From the NCBI GenBank assembly GCA_041558415.1, contig JBFFEY010000018.1:1-49057 (forward strand): 49,057 nucleotides of DNA, read 5' to 3'. The notes beneath the pieces are model-generated. The model was not told where the DNA came from. It worked only from the letters and a program-made list of their open reading frames with translations, and did no database searches. This DNA is from SG8-39 sp041558415 (lineage in GTDB: Bacteria > Pseudomonadota > Gammaproteobacteria > Burkholderiales > SG8-39). Positions within the stretch are counted from its first letter, which is position 1. Every line of letters begins with the position of its first letter. Positions 42,917 through 49,057 of the stretch are shown piece by piece. The translations under genes were made by a program, and so were the position numbers.

Positions 42917-44239
42917 CTAGCGCCGCATCAGGGCGCGCGCAGCCCCCGTCAGCTCCAGCAGGTGCAGGCCGCCCCCGGCGCGGTCAACGATGGCGACGAT
43001 GCCGCGCGCGTCGACCTCGACGTTGTTGGTGAGCGCCTGACCCGCCGGGATGTAATACCCGACCTCGCGCGGACGGTGCGGAGCGCGAATGTCGACCGCG
43101 CGCACGCCGGCTGCGAACCAGGAAAAGAACAGCAGGCGCTGCGCGAAGACCGGCGGCTGCGCCTCGTTCGAGGCATGTGCACCAAAGCGCAGGCCGCGAC
43201 GGCAGAACTCGCCCTCGGGCACGTCGAACCAGGCGACATGCCTGGGGCGCGCCTCGTCGCTCACGTCGATCACCCATACTTTCTGCCGCGTCTCCGCGCA
43301 GCCGTAGGCAAGTGCTTCGTTCACCACGAAGACGTAATCGCGCCTGCCGCGGTCGGTCGGTATGCCGAGCACCGGCAGCGTCGTGTGGGCGCCGTAATCC
43401 GGCGGCAGATCGAAGCGACCCACCTGCGGCGCGAGCAGGTTTTGCTCGGTCGGCGCAGGCGCGCCGCGCAGTAGCTTTTCGCGGTCGACGATCTGCAGCA
43501 CGCCACCGCGGTTGACGCCGTAGCCGAAGTAGACGCGATTGCGCGCGGGCGCCGCCGAGATCGGCCCGTGCAGGCCGACCGGCGCCGCGCCGCGCGCCCC
43601 GGGCTGCTGTCCCGGCAGGCCAAAGTCGCGGACGTGACGCGGCCGCCGCGGCTCGGACAGGTCGAAGATCTGCGTCATACGCGACGTGCGCCAGCCGGGC
43701 ACGCCGGACACCAGGTAGGCGATTCCCGAGTCGCATTCCCACCAGCTCTTGTGCGTATCGTTCAGGCCGTCGCTCACGGTGACCACGAATCGCGGCGTTT
43801 GCGGTTCGGTGACGTCCCAGAGTTCGTGCGCGGAATGCCCGCGGCTGCGCAGCAGGTACCAGCGACCGCGCTCACCGCGCGGCAGCGCGTCGCCGCTGCA
43901 CAGGCGCACCATCTGCGCACCGCCGTCGGCCGGCAGGTGCGCCAGCAGGCGTGGCGCGCGCGGATCGCTGACATCGAGAATAGAAGTGCCGTTCGGCTCG
44001 CGCCGGCCGTTGAGCGTGTTCAGCGCCTCCCCGGCGTGATGTCCGACATAGGCGATCCAGCGCCCGCCCTGACGCTCGATGACTGGTTGATAGGCGCCGC
44101 GGCCCTGCAGTGCGTCGTGCCCGAGCAACGCCATGTTGCGCGCGCGCGCCGTTTGCTCGGCCTGCGCATTGCCCGCCGCAAGCGCCGCGCAGGCAACCCA
44201 GCCGCCGCACACCGCCAAGAACCGTAACGCTCGAAACAT
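42917..44239 (-). CDS. Exported LVIVD-repeat protein
   Basis: 440 residues. A signal peptide (FLAVCGGWVACAALAAGNAQA) is followed by repeats with the LVIVD pattern: ILDVSDPRAPRLLAHL, LWDVTEPQTPRFVVTV, IFDLSEPRRPRHVRDF, VIDVSDEARPRHVAWF and AVDIRAPHRPREVGYY. Such repeats form a beta-propeller, generally periplasmic or surface-linked; the role is unknown. Start 44239 gives the signal peptide directly. It is divergent from the glycine-zipper gene. Confidence 0.88.
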   Translation of the reverse strand: MFRALRFLAVCGGWVACAALAAGNAQAEQTARARNMALLGHDALQGRGAYQPVIERQGGRWIAYVGHHAGEALNTLNGRREPNGTSILDVSDPRAPRLLAHLPADGGAQMVRLCSGDALPRGERGRWYLLRSRGHSAHELWDVTEPQTPRFVVTVSDGLNDTHKSWWECDSGIAYLVSGVPGWRTSRMTQIFDLSEPRRPRHVRDFGLPGQQPGARGAAPVGLHGPISAAPARNRVYFGYGVNRGGVLQIVDREKLLRGAPAPTEQNLLAPQVGRFDLPPDYGAHTTLPVLGIPTDRGRRDYVFVVNEALAYGCAETRQKVWVIDVSDEARPRHVAWFDVPEGEFCRRGLRFGAHASNEAQPPVFAQRLLFFSWFAAGVRAVDIRAPHRPREVGYYIPAGQALTNNVEVDARGIVAIVDRAGGGLHLLELTGAARALMRR

Positions 44240-44280
44240 TTGGAAATACACCGTTTCAGCATCCGCGCCGCGCGGGCGGG

Positions 44281-44319
44281 AGACTGCAGCTGCGGGCAAC
44301 AGGCTCGCGACTGCAGTCT
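44281..44319 (+). promoter_or_regulatory. Perfect inverted repeat in a divergent intergenic region
   Basis: AGACTGCAG (44281-44289) and CTGCAGTCT (44311-44319) with 21 bases between, ending just before the AAAGGAGGT ribosome-binding site of the glycine-zipper gene. It could be a two-site operator or a leader hairpin that exposes or hides the ribosome-binding site. Confidence 0.5.
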
Positions 44320-44334
44320 GCAAAGGAGGTTGTC

Positions 44335-44802
44335 ATGAACGCTCTGCAAAAATCAATCGCGACGGTCGGGCTCGGCGTGGCGCTCGCTTTCTCGCTGCCG
44401 GGAACCGTCGCCGCGGGCGGACCGTCGCACGCGAGGTCGATCCACCACTACGGGCACCCGGGCAAGCATTACGGCCACGGCCCGCACTGGCGCCATAAGC
44501 ACCGGCACTGGAAGCGGCATCATCATCACCGCCACGAGCGCGTGATCCACCGCGAGACCGTGTACTACGAGCCCGCGCCGGCAGCCGATCCGTCGATCGT
44601 CATCAGCCCGAACATCCAGCTCGGCGGTGGCGGCGGTTACGAAGGCGGCGCGGCGCCGTCCTCCACGCTCGGCACGGTGGTCGGCGCGGTCGCCGGCGCC
44701 GCGATCGGCAGCCAGATCGGCAAGGGCCGCGGCAACACCGCCGCAATCGCCATCGGCTCGGTCGTCGGCGGCCACCTCGGCGGGCGCATGGCGACGTACT
44801 GA
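44335..44802 (+). CDS. Secreted His-rich glycine-zipper protein
   Basis: 155 residues. Signal peptide to about residue 27 (LPGTVAAGG). Residues 31-70 are very rich in His with Lys, Arg and Trp (HKHRHWKRHHHH region). Residues 100-155 form a glycine-zipper pattern (GTVVGAVAGAAIGSQIGKGRG) that probably inserts in or packs against a membrane. Similar proteins are outer-membrane lipoprotein-like 2TM glycine zippers; no lipobox Cys is present here. A perfect AAAGGAGGT site precedes the ATG. The His cluster may bind metals. Confidence 0.85.
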   Translation: MNALQKSIATVGLGVALAFSLPGTVAAGGPSHARSIHHYGHPGKHYGHGPHWRHKHRHWKRHHHHRHERVIHRETVYYEPAPAADPSIVISPNIQLGGGGGYEGGAAPSSTLGTVVGAVAGAAIGSQIGKGRGNTAAIAIGSVVGGHLGGRMATY

Positions 44803-44824
44803 TCGCGGCCGCAGGGCGGCGGTT

Positions 44825-44859
44825 CCCGGGGGCGCCGCCGGCGCACCCGGGGGCGCCGC
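44825..44859. repeat. 14-bp direct repeat between convergent genes
   Basis: CCCGGGGGCGCCGC occurs at 44825-44838 and again at 44846-44859, a perfect repeat with 21-base period. It fills most of the gap between the glycine-zipper stop and the convergent caspase-like stop. Internal GGCGCC palindromes allow hairpins, but there is no T-run. Confidence 0.65.
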
Positions 44860-46446
44860 TCAAGCCTGCTGGTAGGCGACCAGCTCGCGCCGCTGACCCT
44901 TGAGGACCTTGCCGCTCTTGCTCTGCCGGCGAAGGACTTCCTGCGCGATCATCTGGCGCGCCTTGTCCGGCGCCATCCAGTAGCGCCCCGCCATCTCGAC
45001 GGGACCCTTCGGTCCGAAGGCGAGGCCCTCGAACTCGACGCGGAAGCAGTCGAAGCTGCCGGCCGGCACCGTGATCGTCTCCCGCGCCGCGACGCGCAGA
45101 TCGAAGTCGGACTCCTCGCGACCGTTGGGGCGGTCGGTGATCCAGCGTGTCGTCCAGCGCTTGCCGAGCGCGAATTCGGCCGGGATGTTCTGGTTGCCGC
45201 TGATGCGGATCTTGCGAATGCGCAGCGGATTGCCAAGCCGGTCGGAGACGCGCTTGCCGTTGTTGTAAATCACCTTGGTGTCGGTGACCTTGGTGACCCG
45301 CAGGGTACGGGTTTCCTGCTCCACCCCGGTGTGCAGGTCGAGCAAACGATAGCTGTAGCTGTCGCCCACCTTGTACGCGGTATTCATGCGCGCGCTGCCC
45401 TGGGTGTAGGGATTGGCCTGGTCGCGCACCACCTCGATGCGCTTCTCGCCCGCCTGGGCGAGAACCTGGTCCAGGCGCAGCTGCACCAGCTCGGCGAAGC
45501 GCCCGCTCGGATAGCGCTTCAGGTAATCGATGAGCGGCGCCGCATCGCTGGCCTCCTCGATCTTCTCGTACACCGCGAGCTCCGCCTCGAAGCGTGTGCG
45601 CGCCTCATCCTCGCCGAGTGCGCGGACCTCGGCGGGCGGGTGAAAAAAGAAGTCCTCCTCGAGCGACGTGCTCTCCCACGGAATCTGCCTGCCGATCGAC
45701 CTGCGCCGCACCGCCAGGCGCACGCGCTTGAAGACGTCCTCGATCCTCGCCTCGGGCACCGGGATCTCGCGCAGCAGCGCTTCGGTGTAGAGGCCGTTCG
45801 ACCCGTCGCCGTCGATCGCCACGTTGCCCGGCGCCGTGGCGTAGGCAAGCAGCGTGCCGGGCGGCGCGTCGAGCTGCGACAGTCCCTTCTGCGGCACGCG
45901 AAAATCGCGCCCGAAAGGGTTGTCGCGGCAGGCATCGAGAATGATCACGTTCATCGGGTTGGCGGCACGCGCCATCCCCTCGATCACGGCGTTGACGTCA
46001 ACCGCGCTTGCGGTGGCCTCCTCCATGCGCCCGAGCGTGGCATCGATCGGCAGCAGGTAATTGCGCCAGGAGAACTGCATGCCGTGCCCGGCGAAATAGA
46101 AGAGACCCACCGCCTGCTCGCGGCCGAGCCGTGCAACGAAGGCTTCGATCGCTCCGCTCATCTGCGCCCGCGATGCGTCGAGCTGCAGCTCGACGCTGAA
46201 GCCGGCGCCCTTCAGCGCATCGGCCATGCCGCGCGCGTCGTTTGCCGGGTTGACCAGCCGCGCCGCCTTCGCGTAGTTCGAATTGCCGACGACCAGCGCG
46301 ACGCGCGGCGCGCCGATCGCCGACGGTCCACTCTCGCGACGCGTGAGCGCGAGCGCCGTCTCGAGCGGCAGCGTCGCGAGCAGGCCGCCGGCCGCCGCCA
46401 TGCCTGTGACGAAGCGGCGCCGCGCGCTGTTGGCACTTGAGGTCAT
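44860..46446 (-). CDS. Tat-exported caspase-family (C14) protein
   Basis: 528 residues. The start has a twin-arginine type signal (ARRRFVTGMAAAGG). Residues 47-270 are a caspase/metacaspase p20-like domain with RVALVVGNSNY, the catalytic His121 in YFAGHGMQ and Cys173 in LDACRDNPF. Residues 300-528 are a separate region with a helical stretch (near 290-330, ELVQLRLDQVLAQAGE) and a beta-rich end not assigned to a family. The dyad is intact, so the enzyme may be active in the periplasm. A promoter-like pair lies just upstream. It is convergent with the glycine-zipper gene. Confidence 0.9.
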   Translation of the reverse strand: MTSSANSARRRFVTGMAAAGGLLATLPLETALALTRRESGPSAIGAPRVALVVGNSNYAKAARLVNPANDARGMADALKGAGFSVELQLDASRAQMSGAIEAFVARLGREQAVGLFYFAGHGMQFSWRNYLLPIDATLGRMEEATASAVDVNAVIEGMARAANPMNVIILDACRDNPFGRDFRVPQKGLSQLDAPPGTLLAYATAPGNVAIDGDGSNGLYTEALLREIPVPEARIEDVFKRVRLAVRRRSIGRQIPWESTSLEEDFFFHPPAEVRALGEDEARTRFEAELAVYEKIEEASDAAPLIDYLKRYPSGRFAELVQLRLDQVLAQAGEKRIEVVRDQANPYTQGSARMNTAYKVGDSYSYRLLDLHTGVEQETRTLRVTKVTDTKVIYNNGKRVSDRLGNPLRIRKIRISGNQNIPAEFALGKRWTTRWITDRPNGREESDFDLRVAARETITVPAGSFDCFRVEFEGLAFGPKGPVEMAGRYWMAPDKARQMIAQEVLRRQSKSGKVLKGQRRELVAYQQA

Positions 46447-46473
46447 CGACTGCCTCGGCTCGGTAGAGGCGAC

Positions 46474-46501
46474 ATTATGTTCCGCCTGCGGGCCGCCGCA
46501 A
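46474..46501 (-). promoter_or_regulatory. Candidate promoter of the caspase-like gene
   Basis: On the minus strand TTGCGG (46501-46496), a 16-base spacer and CATAAT (46479-46474) lie 27 bases before the ATG at 46446. The spacing and hexamers fit sigma70 moderately well. Confidence 0.4.
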
Positions 46502-46510
46502 AACCGTCGC

Positions 46511-47992
46511 CTAAGCGGAAGTGCCCGCGTCGAGCGGATAGATCGGCCGCCGCACGCGGCGGAAGTCGAGTTGCGCGTAGTCCGAGGTGCACACCCCGGT
46601 GCCGGCGCACTCGACCGTCGCCCTGGCGAGCGGACCGAGCCCGGCGCGCCAGTGCACGCGGCTCTTCAGCATCAGGTAGCGCTTTCTCGCCGGGTCGATG
46701 CCGAGCAGGCGGAACGGCGCGATGTCATAGGGCTCGGTGTGGCGCGAGATCACCGCGATCTCGATCCTGCCGGTGTCGAGTACCCCCGACAGCCCCATGT
46801 CGCCGCGTGCGCCCTTCGACATCGGGCCCTCGTTCTTGTACTGGCCGTCGACCAGCCGCTTGACCCTGCCGCTCACCTCGCGCGGCACGCCTTTCAGCCC
46901 GAGCGCCGGCATGTCGAGCTTGCCGCCGAGTGCCAGCGTGACGTTGGCACCCTCACCCGCAGCCTTCATCTGCGCAACCGCCTGCGGATCGCAGACCGCG
47001 AACGCGGCGACGTCGGCCAGGCCCGCGTCAAGAATCGCGCCGAGCACGGTCATGGTGTCCATCGTGCCGCCCGAGGCGCAGTTGTCGTAATGGTCGAGCA
47101 GCACGATCGGCCCGCCCTGCATCTGCTGCGCGCGGGCGAGCGACTCGGCGAGCGGTTCGATGCGATACACGAAGGCTGCGCGGTCCTTCCAGGCCAGGTC
47201 GAGCAGCTCGTCGCAGTATTGCCGGGCTCTGGCGGCGTCGCCGTCGGTCACCACCACCGCCGACGATCCCGCCCAGGGGATGTCGGCGTGCGGGAAACCG
47301 ACGAAAAACGTCGCCGCGAGTGCGCCCTGGCGCTCCATTTCCCTGGCTCGCGCCTGTATACCGAGGTTCGGTGCGTCGAGGCTCGACTGGCGCATGACGT
47401 GCGGCAGCATCGGGCGGTGGCCGCAGACCATCGTCGGCGTCGCCTTGCCCTCCAGCAGCGCGAGGATCGGACGGCCCGCGCGCATGCCCGTGTCGTACAT
47501 GTCGACATGCGGATAGGTCTGGTAGCCCGCCAGCACGTTCGCGTTTTCGACCATGCCCGGAAACAAGTTGGTGTGCATGTCGAGCGCGACGCCGATCGGC
47601 AGCGTCGGCGCCAGCGCGCGGACGCGCCGCAGCAGCTCGCCCTCGCCGTCATCGTGCGCCTCGGTCACCATCGCACCGTGCAGGTCGAGCAGCAGGGCGT
47701 CGCAGCCCTTGGCAACGGCGTCGAGAATGCGCGTTGCCATCCACTCGTAGGCCTCGCTGCGCACCGGGCCGCTCGGCGGAGCGTCGCCCGCCACCGGCAG
47801 CAGCATTTCAGCGCCCGCCTTTTCCGCGAGCTCGATGAACGCGCCGATCGCGGTGCCAGTGCCCTTGAACGCTGCGCGGATCGCCTCGCCCTCGAGCGGC
47901 GTCGCCTGACCGCGCGCGAAGCGGCGCAGGTCGGTCGGCACCGGCGAGAAGGTGTTGGTCTCATGCTTCATCTGCGCGATGACGAGCCTCAT
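46511..47992 (-). CDS. MlrC-type M81 metallopeptidase family protein
   Basis: 493 residues of the MlrC (DUF1485) family. Visible are MKHETNTFSP at the start, DLHGAM near residue 103, DMHTN near residue 138, YQTYPHVDMYDTG near residue 158, and LLDHYDNCASGGTMDT near residue 298. MlrC cleaves linear microcystin in some Sphingomonads, but the wider family is present in many bacteria that do not degrade it, so the substrate is open. It starts 9 bases after the alcohol dehydrogenase stop and is probably co-transcribed with it. Confidence 0.9.
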   Translation of the reverse strand: MRLVIAQMKHETNTFSPVPTDLRRFARGQATPLEGEAIRAAFKGTGTAIGAFIELAEKAGAEMLLPVAGDAPPSGPVRSEAYEWMATRILDAVAKGCDALLLDLHGAMVTEAHDDGEGELLRRVRALAPTLPIGVALDMHTNLFPGMVENANVLAGYQTYPHVDMYDTGMRAGRPILALLEGKATPTMVCGHRPMLPHVMRQSSLDAPNLGIQARAREMERQGALAATFFVGFPHADIPWAGSSAVVVTDGDAARARQYCDELLDLAWKDRAAFVYRIEPLAESLARAQQMQGGPIVLLDHYDNCASGGTMDTMTVLGAILDAGLADVAAFAVCDPQAVAQMKAAGEGANVTLALGGKLDMPALGLKGVPREVSGRVKRLVDGQYKNEGPMSKGARGDMGLSGVLDTGRIEIAVISRHTEPYDIAPFRLLGIDPARKRYLMLKSRVHWRAGLGPLARATVECAGTGVCTSDYAQLDFRRVRRPIYPLDAGTSA

Positions 47993-48001
47993 GCCCTGGC
48001 C

Positions 48002-49030
48002 TCAGTTCCAACCCGAAAGAACGATCTTGCCGATCATGCGGCCGCTCTCGACGCGCGCGTGCGCGGCGCGCAGGTTCCGCGCGTTGATCGGCGAAAGCCG
48101 CTCGGTCGCGGTGCTGCGCAGCTGTCCGGCGTCAATCCACGCCGCGACGCGCTCGAGAATGCGGTGCTGCTCGATCATGTCCGGCGTGGCGAAGCTCGAA
48201 CGCGCGAACATCGCCTCCCAGGAAAAGCGCGCGCACTTGCCCATCAGCGCGTGCAGTGCGACCGGTGCCTGCGTGCGGACGATCGAGCAGATCGCCCCCT
48301 GCGGCCTGATCACGTCGGCGAGTTGCCCCCAGTAGCCGTCGGTGTCCGCGCACAGTAGCACGGCGTCCACTTCACCGTACCCCGCGGCCTTGAGACCCTC
48401 GATGAGCGGCGCCCGATGATCGATCACCGCCGCCGCGCCGAGCGTGCGGCACCACTCGGTGCTCTCTTTGCGTGAGGCGGTGGCGATCACCTCGAGTCCG
48501 AGCAGCCGCCCGATCTGGATGGCCATCGATCCGGCACCGCCGGCGCCCGCGACGACCAGTAGGCTCTTACCCCGGTCGACGCCTTCCGGATCGATGTCCA
48601 GGCGCTCGACGATCGCCTCGTAGGCAGTGATGGCCGTGAGCGGCACGGCCGCCGCTTCGGCCCAGTCGAGCCGGCGCGGCTTGGCACCGACGATGCGCTC
48701 GTCGACCAGATGCAGCTCGCAGTTGCTGCCCGGACGCCCGATGCTGCCCGCGTAATACACTGCGTCGCCCGGTCGGAAGAGCGAGACCTCGGGACCGACG
48801 GCCTCGACCGTGCCGGCGGCGTCCCAGCCGAGAATCGCTTCGCCGTCACGCCCGGTCGCACCGCCGTAGCGCTGCATGCGCACCTTGGTGTCGACCGGAT
48901 TCACCGACACTGCCTCGACCCGCACCAGCAGATCATGCCCCGCGGGCGCGCCCGGATCAGGCAGCGTCGCATCGACGAAGCAGTCCGCGTTTCCCGTCGG
49001 CGCCGCGCGCGGCGAGACCACCGCCCTCAT
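48002..49030 (-). CDS. Zinc-binding alcohol dehydrogenase / quinone oxidoreductase family protein
   Basis: 342 residues of the medium-chain dehydrogenase superfamily: SVNPVDTKVRMQ, GWDAAGTVEAVG, VVAGAGGAGSMAIQIGRLLG as the NAD(P) site (near residue 157) and GKIVLSGW at the end. It matches the small zinc-type ADH-like group that usually lacks the full Zn ligand set; activity may be as a quinone or enal reductase. GAGAGG lies 9 bases before the ATG. Only 27 bases of unassigned sequence follow to the window edge. Confidence 0.9.
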   Translation of the reverse strand: MRAVVSPRAAPTGNADCFVDATLPDPGAPAGHDLLVRVEAVSVNPVDTKVRMQRYGGATGRDGEAILGWDAAGTVEAVGPEVSLFRPGDAVYYAGSIGRPGSNCELHLVDERIVGAKPRRLDWAEAAAVPLTAITAYEAIVERLDIDPEGVDRGKSLLVVAGAGGAGSMAIQIGRLLGLEVIATASRKESTEWCRTLGAAAVIDHRAPLIEGLKAAGYGEVDAVLLCADTDGYWGQLADVIRPQGAICSIVRTQAPVALHALMGKCARFSWEAMFARSSFATPDMIEQHRILERVAAWIDAGQLRSTATERLSPINARNLRAAHARVESGRMIGKIVLSGWN

Positions 49031-49057
49031 GCGGCAGACCTCTCTTGTCTCATAGCC

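Noticed and set aside
46511..47992. Microcystin degradation gene mlrC
   Set aside because: mlrA, mlrB and mlrD are absent; the wider M81 family is common, so no substrate is claimed.
46283..48358. 691-codon plus-strand open frame opposite the MlrC gene
   Set aside because: No recognisable domain, and it is fully antisense to the M81 gene and part of the alcohol dehydrogenase.

Overview
The window is about 49 kb of very GC-rich DNA (roughly 70% GC by eye), densely coding on both strands. It looks like chromosomal core plus catabolic DNA of a betaproteobacterium, probably a Burkholderiales or relative. The strongest evidence is the block hfq-hflX-hflK-hflC-yjeT(DUF2065)-hisZ-purA-tRNA-Leu-rnr at the left end, an order I associate with Betaproteobacteria. 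I see no integrase, transposase, IS end, CRISPR array, rRNA or plasmid/phage signature. No stretch over 300 bases lacks a gene.

Left part (1-19019). The 5' end of rnr is cut by the window edge. A tRNA-Leu(CAG) is read the other way from a near-consensus sigma70 promoter lying on the rnr start codon. Then, on the minus strand, come purA, hisZ, a small DUF2065 membrane protein, hflC/hflK/hflX, hfq, aroC, a Tat-type amidohydrolase, a two-CBS-domain protein and a small unknown protein. The plus strand takes over with an SDR, then (after a minus-strand sulfatase) a GNAT and a DODA-type dioxygenase, and a tightly overlapping set: MscS-like channel, MgtE-like cytosolic protein without a channel, MgtE Mg2+ transporter, and a probable transglutaminase-like protein. 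An exported MsrB and a convergent MlaF-like ATPase follow.

Middle part (19063-33815) is mostly catabolism and uptake. It holds an SrkA-like kinase; a minus-strand pair (lambda-crystallin-type hydroxyacyl dehydrogenase and BKACE beta-keto acid cleavage enzyme) that plausibly forms two consecutive steps; an unrecognised 547-residue protein; and a minus-strand unit of an HTH-only GntR protein, a molybdenum hydroxylase large subunit without partner subunits, and an SDR. Divergent from the GntR gene is a complete branched-chain/amide-type ABC transporter (binding protein, terminator hairpin, two permeases, two ATPases) ending in an acetamidase/formamidase gene, which suggests uptake and hydrolysis of a short amide.

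Right part (33779-49030) is nearly all minus strand: histidine phosphatase and D-2-hydroxyacid dehydrogenase; a unit of DUF169, DapA-family lyase, beta-lactamase-fold hydrolase and GDT1-type cation transporter; a signalling cluster of Ser/Thr kinase with cyclic-nucleotide-binding domain, HD-GYP protein and GGDEF/EAL protein; an LVIVD-repeat exported protein; a His-rich glycine-zipper protein (plus strand); a Tat-exported caspase-like protein; an MlrC-type (M81) protein and an alcohol dehydrogenase.

The most unusual element is the signalling cluster. The HD-GYP protein has QD where HD is expected, and the adjacent GGDEF/EAL protein has lost the GGDEF signature and several EAL active-site positions. 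The set therefore looks like c-di-GMP sensors or regulators linked to a kinase rather than c-di-GMP-degrading enzymes. All calls rest on reading motifs and gene order; no database search was possible.
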